The notes below the pieces were generated by a model. That model had not been told where the DNA came from, made no database searches, and saw only the letters and a program-made list of their open reading frames with translations. Shown piece by piece: positions 26,544-40,700 of a stretch of 64,000 nt of DNA. Both the position numbers and the translations under genes were made by a program. Source of the stretch: Lethocerus indicus (Eukaryota; Arthropoda; Insecta; Hemiptera; Belostomatidae); NCBI GenBank assembly GCA_019843655.1, contig JACDQD010000010.1:3765637-3829636 (forward strand). The letters run 5' to 3'. The number at the start of each line of letters is the position of its first letter. Position 1 is the stretch's first letter.

Positions 26544-28975
26544 ATGGGCTGTTGTGGAAAAGCAATAGGGCTGTTCACAGTGGTCGCAGCCATCGGTTTG
26601 GGCTATTATTGGCATAGGCTCGACTACATTAGTGAACTGCCAGATCTCCCGGATACCTATTGGGGGAAAGGAGTACCCAAAAATGACAATACGGCCATTA
26701 GACCGTTTCAAATTCAATTCACAGAATCTGTAAGTAGATAGAAAAACATCAACATTGCTTTTTCAATGGTTGTAGGATTATTAAATTTCCAAAGACTAAA
26801 TGATAATGTTTAAATAATGAAAAAATTATGTACCGCATCAATAGTATAATTGTTATTAATATAAAACTGTGAAATAGGTAGTACAATGCATTTTAAGCAT
26901 TTAACAACAAGCATTGTTATTAGAATGAACTTCCTTTGGTATTTACATGACTAATATTTAAAAAATTAGTAAAACAATTTTGTTCAAATATGTTATATTT
27001 TTAGTTTAGTTTGTTACTTTTAACATATTACAACTCACAACAGAAACTCTGTAACTGCTTAATCAATTTATCCTGAGGAAGACTGAAGAATAGCTGTAAA
27101 AATTTTGTTTTATGGAAATGATAAGGTTATTAGGCCGCACTGAATAATATTAATTTGTCAATATTATGGTTCCCTTTTATATTTAACTGTAAAATAAGGT
27201 GCAGAATGAGTAAACTATAATTGCACATAATACTGAGGAAAAAAGAACTATAAAATGAAATGATGAATTTAAAAATCTCTGCACATATCCCAACTATTGA
27301 ATCAAAATATAATAAACCAAATCAAAATTCATGGCTACAACTTGTATGTAGTGAATCATTCTCACTGCTTACTTTAACCCTGAAAACCTGTAATTCCATT
27401 ATTCAAACTCAAGGTTTTCTTGATTACATTTCCTCATGATAGGTACAAAAACACTCTACTAATACTTGTAATATACCTCAAAGATTTGTGACTGGACTCT
27501 ATAGAGGTAGTAACGCATTGTACAATGATTTCAACAATTCTACAATAAAATAACAAATGATGAATTAATAGTGTAATTCTAAAATAAATTCATCTTAATA
27601 TTAGCCATACAATTAAATAATATTTTTTTACAGGTTTCCAACAGTAATTTAAATTATTTAAAATTTAAGTGACGAAACTTTCTTTTATGTAAATAGCAAT
27701 ACTTAAAGTACCTTGTGGTTTATACACCATTTTCTGTTTCTCCCCTTCTTCCCTTTCTTTGTTTTTGAGTCCTTGTCCTTTTAACTTTGTGCAATTCTTC
27801 ATCTGGTATCCGTTTTCCTTTGTAGAGCCATCTACGTTAATACTTCTTCTTTTCGGCAGATGGTAAAAGACCTTTTGGACAGGCTGAGCAACACTCGGGA
27901 GCTGACGTCGCCTCTTGAGGGTGCCGGGTTCACTTACGGCATGAACTCCGACTACCTCAAGAGCCTGTTGAAATTCTGGAGGACCGAGTACGACTTCAAG
28001 GAGCGCCAGGACTTTCTCAACCAGTACCCCCACTACAAGACGCAGATTTCAGGCCTTGACATCCACTATATGCACGTTAAACCCGACCCAACCAAAACTA
28101 AAAGTAAGAAAGATTCAAAATAAAATATAGTTCATAATATATTATTAGATTGGACTCATGAGACCCACTTTACAATACAAGAGAATTATGTGTTCATATA
28201 TACCTTTTTTATGATATAAAAATAATTACTTTATTCAGGAACTTGAAATCAGTGTTTTGGCATCGAACTATGCTTGAAATATATTTTCGTCGTTCTGGAA
28301 TTTCCATGAGTGGGGTGTTTAAATATATCCCCAAAATTTATACCGAAACCAATATCTATCTTTTTAAAATTATATAATCATCGTGCCTGTTTTATGTTTA
28401 AAGGTCAGCTGATTTTCTGTTGGCATCGGTCTATTTGGCGTTAAGCTATAGCAGTTATGCCACAGCGCGAAGTCGAAATAGGCCGGTGAAGGCAGAAAAT
28501 AACCGCTACAAAATGCCCTAAATTTGTCCACTAGAAAATACAAGGCTTTCAAATCCTTCTAATTTAGTGTTTATTTATGGATAACAAAAAGAAATTAGTG
28601 TTTTGGCAGTTAACGAGGCATATAACCGGGCACCCGTCGTTGCGTGACCGAATGGACATGATTCTCATTACATAGGCGTAGACGTTGTAATTCTAATTCA
28701 ACGGTTCAGAAAGTTTTCGCCGACCAGCCTACGATTCGGTACACAGTTTCAAATTCACTGTCAGAAATTAATAAAACTGTTCCCACGATTTTAAAATATG
28801 AAAATTTTAGTCCAACATCAGTCAAGTTTAATAACGTTGGGACTCAACGTCAAAGTGTGACGCAATTACCGGAAGCAATGAAATGATATTTTGGGAGGAA
28901 CTAGAGTAATCTCGTCTCAACTTAAAGAAGAAGGAGAAGTTTGTACATTTTCTTTTGTTATAAGAATGAATATTT

Positions 28976-29030
<55 letters not shown>

Positions 29031-32000
29031 TCTTGGGGACCTGAGATTAATTGTGCCAGATCTGAACTTGTCTATTTAATATACTCATAGCATTGTACAG
29101 TGTACCAACGTTTGTTGAAATGTTTCACCAATAAATGAATTGAATGGTTCAATATAGTTGGCTCGCCTTTAATTAAATGAAGAATAATCACTTGCATATT
29201 GTTTGGTGTAATGTGTATTAATGGCATCATGACTGAAATGGATGTGTTCATGATGAATCAACGGTGAAAGTCCGGATTATCAAGTACTACCTGACGAAGC
29301 GAGGAAATATCAATATACAATATATGTACGACCAGATTCTATCGTTGTTTTCCGTACAGAAGGAAGAATTATAAGCGTAATAATCATCAGTCTGAATTTC
29401 CTTTTCCTGCTTATGTGGCCTCACCGGTTTTAGTTTCTTGCCACTGCCATTCTCTAATCTAATATTGTCACATTTGACAGCGTCTCCATTACGGATGTGA
29501 AATGTTAGCGCTATCGCAACATTGTTAGCTATATACTATAGAGGCATCAACAGGAAATACTACTTCGATATTTCATTGAAGCACGCCCTGTTGCTAAGTC
29601 CGTATTGTTGCAATCGAACATCTAAGGTTCATAATGAAATAGCCTTTAAAAATATAGTAAAACACTCTTCATAGCTTCCGTATTCATTTGCAGACGTGGA
29701 GGTAGTTCCGCTACTGTTGCTTCACGGATGGCCGGGCTCTATCCGCGAGTTCTACGAAATGATCCCCATGCTGATAACTCCCAGGAGCGAGGAGAAGTTC
29801 GTGTTCGAGGTGATAGCGCCCTCGTTGCCGGGCTACGGGTTCTCCGAGGGGGCGGCCAAGCAGGGCATGGGCGTCGTCCAGATAGCCGTCGTCATGAAGA
29901 AGTTGATGGCCAGGCTCGGCTACGACAAGTTCTACATCCAGGGAGGTGACTGGGGTTCGGCCATTGGACAGGCCATTTCCGTGCTCTATCCCGAAAAGTA
30001 AGTCCCGAAAAACAATTATGTGTGAGCTCTCCTTTATCAAATATTTTGCGTAACCAATGTTGGCACAAAAGTACTACACTCGGCCACTGAGGTATAGGGA
30101 GCTGTAATAGAATTGGCAACCTACACAACACATGGCGCCATCGTCCTACTTGATAAACGCCCGAACTTATACACAAATAGGGGGTTGTACCAATCAATTG
30201 AATCCATTGTATTCATCCATAACAAGTATCAATGCGTCTGCCTGTTACTAACGCGAACCCTTATGTTACAGCGTTAGTGCCTACCATTCGAACATGTGTT
30301 TCATCCAGACGTCGAAAGCGAGCGTGAAGATGGTATTGGCACACCTGATGCCGTGGTTATATGCCGAAGAAGGCCAGGAGGAGAGACTCAACCAGCAGAC
30401 CTCTTATTTGATCGAAGAATCCGGCTACATGCACATTCAAGCCACTAAACCCGACACTGTCGGTGAGTGTTTGTACAATCTTTAAAATTCTTATTATCTA
30501 TTCCCGGGTGTGTACGGTACACTTGAATATCCCCTCGGAAATTTGTTCGCTCTTAACCGTTTCAGGCGAAGAAAAACCCTCGATCCAAACCGCGATTCGT
30601 AACGCATATGGGGTCAAAGAAAACAGACAATTCGCAGTGTCCTCACAACTATTTTCCCTGATAATTACAATCTAGCATTGTGATTACATTATCGAAATGA
30701 AGCGCACCATAATTTTCGAAAATGTACTGTAACTAGTAATATAACCTTTATTTCGAGTTTCTAATTTTATTTGGACAAAATTCTCTTTGATAAATGAGTA
30801 GAAAGCGATTAAGAAATTATTCACTCGAGAGAACCGATTTTTGAGGGAAAAATTTATTAATTACTGAGTGATGAACAGCTAATCCAAGAGCGAGAGTCTT
30901 TTTATCATACAGCGAATACTTGGCTTTCTCCAAATAACGGATAGAGTAATTCAGTTATGGAAATGAAGAATTATCAAAGGAACGGAGAATTTTAAAAAAT
31001 GAGAATTATCGTATCTATGCACTTTGTGCGCCCTCTGGGATTATCTACGTTGGCATAACTCTAGTTGAATCGTATATCAGACCATTTTGGGCGTGTTTTT
31101 TCATAATCACAATTTAAATTGATTAGGAGTGGATCTCAAGTAAACCGAGAACACTATAATTTGGGTTTACTTACCAAGAAAAACCATCTTGGTTTTACCC
31201 AAGAAAAATTATGCTAAACCCAATTTTTTTTCTGCTAAGGCGGTATGTGAAATTACTTTCTGAAGATTACATTCTTGCATATAAAATAAAAATACTGGAG
31301 GAACCTTTCTAAAATGATGTGTAATTATTTGTCTATAATTATCCTTGCTTGTATATTTAATTGTCTTTTTTTGCCACATCTAAGTGAAATCTGTATGCGG
31401 GTTGGTTGATTTTCCCATTGCACCTATCTGCAACGTGTGCTATGTTAACCCTTCGCTGCTCTACTCGTATATATTAGTAAAAAAAACTGTGACCCATAAG
31501 CTCCGAAAGAGTATTTTCGCGCCTTGTTTTAAATTAGTTTTCTGCTCATTACGGCTATTTTCGTTGCGTATTATTTACGTTTACTGCTCCACACGACTTT
31601 TTACGCTGGTTACTATTATTACGGTTTATTATTATTATTATATAGTTACGCGTACACTCAGTTGTTCTTAGTATTCTGAATTAGACATGTTGAAACGTAT
31701 TAAATTGAAATATTAGTTTTATAAAGTTGTACTGCGAGTTTCTTATTTTTAATATTATTTATTTATATTAATAATAAATATAATTTATTAGGCAATTTTT
31801 ATAAGATGGCAAAATCGTCAAACTGCTCAACACGAGTAAAAACGCAACTGCTAAAATATGTGCGCACTGCTAGCACATAATCTCAAAACGTGTTGCGCAG
31901 CGAAAGGGTTAAAGAACACGTCCCGCCCAATAGGGACGTTCCAATCAAATTGTTGACTGTCTGTGAACTGGGTTCGGTGTTAAGATCAACAGTAAAAATA

Positions 32001-34028
32001 GGCCTTTCACCTCAACGAACTGTCTGGCCTTTGGGTAGGGTTTGGCAGGCGTCCATCCTCAGCCCGGACCGACTTTCTCGACTATCACGGCCCATTGTTA
32101 ATGTAGTATTATAACCCGGCTGACAACAAACAGCTGATAAACAACTGAATAACAATTTGGACGCCTCTCTCAACACCGGGGTTTAAATTTACCTAATGTT
32201 CTGTCACTAATGTGTACGACGGGAGCCAACGCCAGGGTCGGTGGAGCACCGGTACTCAAAGAAGCGTAGAAATATTCGCCAGTGCATGAAACTGGCCGCC
32301 TCGGTCCAAAAGAAACTCTGGCTTAAATATAAAAACAAATACAAAAACGCTGTTAGGGCCCATGGTATGGTGATAAATTGATTCTGATAATATTTACAAT
32401 GCAATTTATTTGATTTCCTTATTCGTCTCTACAAAAGTACTGCCAAATTTTATACGCTAACGAGAAATAGTTTCAGAAATGTATAATTACTTTCGTGATC
32501 TCTCGGGCCGGATTTACAGATTCAAATAAATACCGAGTTGTCGAATTTCAGGAGACGTGAAACAGAATCGAATTAATAAAACGAAATTAAATATAATGCT
32601 AGACCAGCATTCGGTTTATTTCCAACCTCGGTATACTGTAGACAGTGTATTGACGCCGGTAAATCAGGATGGGTCTATTCATAAACCGATCCAGTTTATC
32701 AGGAAATCCAGAGCATAACCTTTTTTTTGAAAATATATTTCTATTCTCGATTTGATCGGTCGAATATTGTTCTTTACACGCAGGCGTGGGACTTCTGGAT
32801 TCACCGGCCGGTTTGGCGGCCTACCTTCTGGAAAAATTTTCAACTTGGACCAACCCCTCGTGGCGGTCGAAGAACGACGGAGGCCTCAACCACTACAACA
32901 AGGCCGGCCTACTGGACAACGTTATGATCTACTGGACGTCGGGTTCGATCATCACTTCGATGAGGCTCTATTCGGAAGCTTTGAGCAAGAAAAATATGCA
33001 ACTTGGAGTCAATAAGTGAGTTTAAATATAATATTTGACGCTTTCCTCTTCGACCTCTGAAACCTGACTCGTTGAGGTTACGGAAATAAATTTCGAAAAT
33101 ATCATGTTATTTCTCTTTATGAAAGAACGGCCTAATTTAATATCCTAAATGGAAAGAATATATATAAATTTATATATAATTAATATATAAATTTCTTATG
33201 GAGTCAAGACAATTACTACTAAAATATTTTTATCCGATGAGATACAAATTAATAGTGGCAATTTCCGACTATCATCATCCGTGCAATTTTAACGGCTTGC
33301 CAGTCCAAAACCAAACCAATTTTATGGTTTATTATAGCGATAAAATTCGTGCGATTTATCGCTTTTTACGCTCCTCCCAATCTTTAGAATATCAAGGCTA
33401 ACCCTCAGGTTAGGTCGGAGGATTAGCGAGCCACTCGAACACGACGGTAACAGTGCAGACAATTAATTGCCTCACTAATTTACCGAATCAGAGAGTGGAG
33501 GCAGAAGAAAGTAAATTAGGTGTATTTTAATTGGTTAATTAAAACCTCCACTATGGCTCTATTCATGGGTCCTACTATCATGAATTCCAGAATGTAACTA
33601 ATTTTAAAAAATATGAGAAAAAAGTGTTTTTATCTCAAAAGGAATTGTGTAAATTAATTTTACTTTCGAATTTTGATCTATATATCTTGCCTATCTTGAC
33701 AGGCTTTTTGCACGGGGTTTAACTCTGCCACTCAAGGTTGTTTCAAAACACGCAATAGGGGTTATATAAGCGTACTTGAGAAGTCACAGTTCGGACTTTT
33801 TGTTTCCATTTCAGAGTGCCTGTGATTGTGCCGACGGGCTGTGCCAGGTTCCCGGCCGAAGTCATGTACATTCCACGTTCGATACTGGAGAGCGGCTATC
33901 TGAACCTGGTCCGGCTGACCGACATGCCCAAGGGCGGTCACTTCGCCGCCTTCGAGGTGCCCGAACTGCTCGCCGAAGACATCTGGCAGTTCGTCTCGGC
34001 GGCCCGCCAGGGGACCAAGAAAAACTGA
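26544..34028 (+). CDS. Jheh: Juvenile hormone epoxide hydrolase, copy 1
   Basis: A microsomal alpha/beta-fold epoxide hydrolase that opens the epoxide of juvenile hormone to the diol. Six coding exons (26544-26729, 27860-28103, 29694-29997, 30272-30462, 32784-33015, 33815-34028) join in frame to 456 aa, the normal family length. Residues 7-23 are a hydrophobic N-terminal anchor. The oxyanion-hole motif HGWPGS is at 154-159, the nucleophile D229 lies in GGDWGS, the lid tyrosine Y322 in GLAAY, the acid E401 in RFPAEVM, and the base H428 in GGHFAAFEVPELL. SGYMHIQATKPDT is typical of the family. The start MGCCGKAIG follows a 5' UTR splice acceptor. Exon 1 lies in an AT-rich, CpG-poor block while exons 2-6 are CpG-rich. 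A second copy with the same exon phases follows at 43156. General xenobiotic epoxide hydrolase activity cannot be excluded. Confidence 0.93.
28977..29028. repeat. (AC)26 microsatellite
   Basis: Uninterrupted AC dinucleotide repeat in intron 2 of the first JHEH gene. Confidence 0.98.
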
Positions 34029-36400
34029 AAATAGAAAAACATCGTCACCGATATTATGACGGAGTTCCGAATATTCTTTTACACTTGTCCTCTTTAGTAT
34101 TGTTATTCAAACGAAAAGGCGTTCGTAAAGCCTTTTCACTTGATTGCAAAAATTCAGAATTGATTTGATAAAATTTTACTTTTCAAAGTTCAAGAAAAGC
34201 ATCCCTATTTTCGGTTTCATCACTGGAAATATAATCATATATATTGTCTGTTCGGCATTTTGAACACAAAATTCAAGAACTGTTGGGTCGCGCTTCAACA
34301 CTGGGTTTTGATAATGCTTTATATCTGCAATCCCAGTTTGTTTATAATCTTTTTTTTGTTTAAGCAAACTTTCATTTATTGGAGAGATGTTATTAATTTG
34401 TTTATTTCATAACATTATTCTCAGGCCCAATATTGCCAGTACTTTAGCGCTTACTTCAAGAAATTAAGTTAAGAACGGATTAGCACTATTGTTAACAACT
34501 CCCCCCAACAATCTACCTATTATTATCCATGAGTCTTCGTAGGTTTAATGCCCATGATAACGTGAAATCGAATACCGTCCTATCTTCTGTTGGATGCAAG
34601 TAACTATATTGAACACGATGCCTATATCAAATTGATATGAGTTGTAATGGATCATTTTGCTTGTTCAAGTTGACTGGAGTCATTCCAACATTTTACAACC
34701 CATAACATCTAAAACTTATTTTTCAGTAATACATTTCTGTTGACTGAGAAAAAGTAATAAAGGGAAGAAATATAAAATTAGTGATAACCATTTCGCTATA
34801 CATTTTATTGCTCATACAATCCATTTACTGATCACTAATAATTTTTTAGTAAATCTATAAAAAACCCTAAAATAAAAATACCTATTGTGTATTAAATGGG
34901 GGAAATGAGTTAGGCATGGTAGTCCATTTGTTGCATCAAGAATAATTAAAAATGTTACACAATTTTATTATATGTTATTACAAAGCAAAAAATGCTTATA
35001 AATATCAACAATCAGGATCCATGTTATAGGTAATATTTAAAAAGTATTTTTCCACATTTTCTGCAATTTCCTTGAGACAAATGGGTATCTACATTATTAA
35101 AAGTGTTAGGTGGTTTAAGATATTTTTTTTAATTTTCTTGAATTAACTTCAATTAACACTTTGACTTGGTTTCAGGTTTCAAGAACAACATGAATAAATT
35201 TAGCATAAGAACATTCCACAGCCCTATTAGTTGACAGTTTGATTTAGTAGTTGGAAAGTTAAACAAGAAAGTCCAAGTGAAGAACATAGCAAAACAGATA
35301 TAAAAAAATTCATTTCATTAAAAGGAGTATGATTCGTCTATTGAAAAAATAAGATAAGTAGATAAGTTTTTTGCAGTCATATCTGAATTTAGTGTAACTG
35401 AGATAATTTAATCAAGGTCAATAGTTATGGGTGTAAGAAACTTTTTGAAGGTCCCTCATCTGTTCCATACAGGCAGAACTACAATAGATTCAAAGCTTAT
35501 TCTACAAGAGAAAATAAATTTAAAATGAAAATTCAAGAATTACACATAATTCAATAGTATGTGTTCAGTGGTGAATTTGCCAAAAAATTTATAAGACTGA
35601 AATTTTCAAGATTGCTATATAAGTTAGGTTTTTTTATTTGTTGGGTAAAATATGTCAAAACTGATGTTCTGTTTAGTGTGATCATTTACCATTTGAATAC
35701 TTCATGGGTGCACAACAGAGGATTCTGTAACACATTAGTTCAAATGGACCATTCTGTTGTGATCTAGTCAATAATAGTTTTAATATGCTAAAATGTCCAC
35801 ACATGATGTTCATTCCTAATAGCTTATGCAGTATGTTTAATGATATGAATTTAATAGAAAAGAGACTTCAATAAAAAGAAATTTGACTTACTAACAAATA
35901 CTATAACTGACTTAATATAAAATGTTCAAAAATATTTTCAGTTGCACCTATGTATACTTGATACATTTAAATGATGTACCTGAATCTAATATTTGATTGC
36001 AGTATGCTTATCAATTATAAAATTCTATGAATTTAAGTTATAGAATTAATTTTTCATGTAATGTAATTAAAGGTATCACTTTGGTCCATACATTTGAATG
36101 CAATAAAAATAATAGGAAAAAAACATTTATTATATCTTTTATAAACATCAGTATATTTGTATAATAGAAATTTATAATGAGAACTAAAATAAAGGAACTG
36201 TACAATCTTAAATTTACTCTTTTAAATCATAATATATACTTTTAACATTATGGATACCTCTAATTTTTTCATTTCAGTGTTAATTAAATTATAATTAAGT
36301 AATAGTATTTTAAAATATAAAACAAAGTTTGATATAATGTTTATTAATATTTTATTCAGAACTAATTAGCAATGATTGAGAAAAATATAGCATCTTAATT
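34029..36400. other. AT-rich intergenic stretch
   Basis: The sequence after the first JHEH stop becomes strongly AT-rich and CpG-poor from about 34350. No gene is visible. The JHEH 3' UTR must begin here; an AATAAA lies near 34757, but closer weak variants may be used. Confidence 0.45.
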
Positions 36401-37489
36401 CGCGCGTTTTATCAAAGATGTGTTCCATATTTTGGCATTATAGGCACATAAATTGTAGATTGATTCAATTTACAGATGATGGAGTATAAATGACGCAAGT
36501 AGAACTCGTTTTTGTGCCGATCTGAATTGTTTTATTGAAGTTTCATTGAAATGTCTAAGTCATACTTATTTCAATGATATTTTAGAGCCCGTCTGAGACG
36601 GGTTATATTGTGTATAACGCTGGGCTCCATACCCTGTTGCTTCGAAGAGGCCGCCCCTACCTACAACTAAGTACAAAACCGGGCTGTTGTTATAAGGCCA
36701 AACAAACGAAAGAGATACTCGCTCTCGCGCACAGGTGATAATTGAGTGGACAGGGTAAGTAAACAGTTTTTCAGACTTGTACGGCAGAGAGAAGGCGGAT
36801 TTTTATTTTAATTGTGAATTTATTCGTTTCTACTTTGCGGTCGGTAGGTATTTCTAAATAACAGTAATACTAATTACTTATAAAAATATAAATAGAGTGG
36901 GTAAGAATAAATTATTGACGAATACTTGGAAGCTGTGATTGTCACAGCAAAAAATTGTAATGAGTTCATGTTTTTAAACAAACTGTATAATAATAAACGT
37001 ATATTGTAACCTGGAAAATAATATATGGCATAAACAAATAATTAAGTCTTGCGATGTTGTGCATTGATCTGAGCGTATTCTAGACCATCTTAGTAGACCA
37101 ATGCACATAAGCATGTGGTTGCCGGTGATAATAAGGCACATACAAAGGCTATATTTAACAGTGTTATGTCAATTCACTTTTTGTGCATTTTAACGTTCTT
37201 TCGTACATGTTCGTGTTTAAGAAATTGTTTCTTGTTCACTTTTCCCTCAACACAATGATGTAAACTCTTGTCAGACTTATAAGCCGTAAAATACACTTAC
37301 GGTTTAACAAGAGCGGGTTTATTCCTGGCGGCCTTATTATAATTTTGTGTGCAAATTACGTTGAAAAAATAAGAGTTCGTAAATATATCGAGATATTCGA
37401 AATCCTCGCTACCGAACCTATATCTTTTATTACATTAACAATTTTTAATTTACCCTAAATCTATATCTTTATGTAATGGTTTTCAGATG

Positions 37490-37793
37490 CGCTATTGGCA
37501 AGCTATAGGTGTAGCTTAGAGCGACTGCGAAGAGTGGGGAGGTCAGTCTTCTGCCTCTGTTCTCCCTCCATCTCCTCGGTTAGATAAGGAGGTGCATTTC
37601 GATGCGGGGGTTTGTGGTGGGGGAGTTTCAGACGTCGGGACGCCGTTTCTTCAGTCCTCGCCGAAGTGACCTCCCACCGGCTTTATCCGCCGATTTCTTC
37701 TTTCACATTTCCGATTCGTCGACCGCTGTTTCCAGGCCATCAGACCGGAAAGGATCTCCCGAGGAACTTAACAGGTAACAGGTAGGTTTTATA
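37490..37793 (+). promoter_or_regulatory. Candidate promoter/5' UTR exon
   Basis: A CpG-rich, C/T-rich patch that contrasts with its flanks ends in AACAGGTAACAGGTAGGTTT, which offers two overlapping GT splice donors. It lies 5.4 kb upstream of the second JHEH gene, whose start codon directly follows a 5' UTR acceptor, so it could be that gene's untranslated first exon. Only position and composition support this. Confidence 0.25.
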
Positions 37794-40700
37794 CCTTATT
37801 TTTGTATATTTGCTGAAATACCAATAAGGTCTATTGGCGCCCGTCCGAACCCTACAATTATACGATACCTGTTACCTGATCAAAATCGTGCCTAAAGTTC
37901 ATTATTTAAACTCTTTCGCGAGTTAATAATTAAAAAATAATTAGTAGAAAACCAATTAGATTTCAGTTTCGGCTTCTCGCAGTTTTCAATAGATTGGTGA
38001 AGCACTTAGGAGTTTTAATCTCTTATCGCAGAACAGTTTTCGGCTCTTTGCCACGTGTCTATTGCATTCGTTGTGAATTACAGTTTGGCTGTAATTTGAT
38101 TAATTTTTGTCAGAGCTGACCCGCAATTTATTAATTATTGCTTGCGACTTGAGATATTGTTGTTTGTGAGGAACCGCTACTGAACTGTTACTGAACAGTA
38201 CGGTAGACACAACTAACGAGCAATAAGTGTTTCGCTAATCGCTGCCAAAGATGGCGAGTCTAGAAGGAAGACTCCGACTTGAGAAACCGGTCTACAAAAT
38301 ATGTTACGCCCTTTCTGTATTTGTTTGCAATCTTCTGTTGATGTTATTTTACTTGTATTCCATTTGAGAAAAATAATCCACATGTGCAACAGCACGTTCG
38401 TCTTATTCATCATCCACGAGTCCAACAGTAACTCAATAATTTAATAACTCAAAACCTAAACATAATATCGCTGCCTGTCTGCACCCGTACTTTGTAGGAC
38501 AATTATAGTACAAACTTGTTCCGTCAGCATGTAAAGCGTCTGCTATGTGTAGTGTGGTATTAATAGTACTGCCATTAGGATTATCGGATACCTTCGAGCT
38601 TAAGCACCGAACTATATTATTGGTGAGAACTATGGTGAGAAGGAATTGAGGTGATGATGTGAGTGAAATTGATAAAAAGAGATAATTTATGCATGTGTAT
38701 GCAGATAGTGACAGTAATTAATATTAACGTTTTTTAAAACTCAAAAATGATTTCAAAATGTTAGTCAAAACTAAACATTTTAACTATACATTTTACTCAC
38801 GAAGCATCCAACATCAAAACATTGATTCTGAAAGCACTCACCGCACGTAAAGCGCATTCTTTCGCGAAACTTCTCTTAAAATCTGAAAAGTTGAAACTCG
38901 TCCTCCGTTCTGAAACTCATCTCCCCGTTCCGAATTTCCGATGAGCGTGAAGGCGAAGGTTTTTCCACTTATATTTTTTTATTGACCGGCGCAAAAAGTA
39001 AAAACAAACGAAGATTGGACTCGACCTGAAAGAGGCGCCGTTACGCTTCTGGCGACTTGAAACGCGAACTTTTCCCTTTTTCAGAACCACTTTCTCCCCG
39101 CGGATTATCCCGGCCCAACTTTCTAAACGGCCCCTGTCTCCACTGAAGAAATTTAGCGGACGTAATTTATAATTAAGAGGGTAGGCAATGATTAAAGTTA
39201 TAGTCAAACTTTGTTTTCCGACCTTGAAGAAAGATATCCTGCGCGTACTTTACTTTGGTGTTGAGGATCGTCTGCTTTAAACTTACCTTTTACGGTGACA
39301 CTATATATAAACAAAGTCCTGCTCTTTCTCCAAAAGTCCTTCTTTTAAATAATTTCAACTCGGGGTTTTTTTAAATATGGAAATTTAAAAAAAATTAGTT
39401 CTTTTTCCTTCCTTCTCAGACATCAGAATTATACATTCTGATAGTGGATGCTATATTTTTATGCTAATTAACAGCAGGTCTGGTCAATTCCTTATCGACG
39501 AACTATTCCGACCCCTAATTAATGTTCTTATAATCAAAATGATATTTATTTATTTTAACGTGCTATCGCGGCGTGCCCCCTAATATGGTCTTTAGACACA
39601 TAAAATGATATAAATATAAATATATTAAAAAAAGGTATTTTGACACGAGATAAAAAACAGGCAAAAAGATAGCTTACAATAAAAGAAACAAAAAGAATAG
39701 TAGGATTTAAAAAAGAAACAAGTTTAGAAATTATATCCATTTAGTGTTTCTTATTGCTTAAGTTATAAAACCTCTCTTCATATTTATGTCGCTATAAAAT
39801 TAAAAATATTAAAATGTCACTTCTCAAAGACTTTTAAGTAGGAAAACGAAGTGCAATGGATAAAACACGAGTGGTTTCCAGCCAAAAAATTGATACTTCC
39901 CATCTGCCAATCAGATTCACATTTCTTTAAATGCGAGAAAGAACATGTCACAGACTTGAAATTATTGTGACAAAAATTCAGGTATCGTTCCCTCAGATTT
40001 CCATTCCAAAAGAGAATGCGATAGAAAATCTACGGGATCATAACTGGTAAAATTCGTTTGTCGGGTAAATTGCCGCACATTTTAATTATTTGAAATGATC
40101 TATTTAGTCAATTCCAATGTTGGTTTTCATGCAGTAGTTGCAGGATTTTGCGGAGATATGGGTTTGTTTTTAATTTAGTAAATTGTGCCGCTGTACGTGT
40201 CTCTCACTCTGAGATATTAAATTGGTAGATGTCGGAATTTTCTTCGAAATTTAATTTTTCATGAATTACAGGCTCTTTCTTTAACGCCCTGATTTCGAGT
40301 ATAAATCTTCGTGAGTGCCAGACCATGTTAATTTGTTCTTGTTTTTTCTTAAAGTCCCTGTGATGTCTATCTAATATTAAGCGTTTTGTAATTGGTACCT
40401 GTCGGATAAAGCGCAATCATTCAATTTTTACCTTGTGTGTTACACCAATTGTTTCGCACGTTCGTTACATCTTATCGTGTTTTCCCACATTTTATTCCCC
40501 TGAAAATAAGATATATTTATTCTTACGCGAATACTACACGATGTTCATTCGATCCAATTATAAATTATAATTTATAATTTCTCGTCTAGCAGATATGTCG
40601 CTCAATTTTGTTTTACCAAGTTCTCCAGATCCGTCGGTGTTCTTCAAATGATGTTTATTTACTTCTGCGATTTTGGGTTGTGGCCAGGGATTAATTCAAT

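Noticed and set aside
29711..30040. Minus-strand frames opposite JHEH exon 3
   Set aside because: Antisense shadows of a GC-rich coding exon; the plus strand has the catalytic motifs and matching splice sites.
36583..36603. CCCGTCTGAGACGGG hairpin
   Set aside because: Short palindrome with no terminator or RNA gene context in a eukaryotic genome; likely chance in a GC-rich patch.
38917..39207. Minus-strand 96-codon frame
   Set aside because: No resemblance to a known protein, no splice or poly(A) context, and in a region where frames of this length arise by chance.
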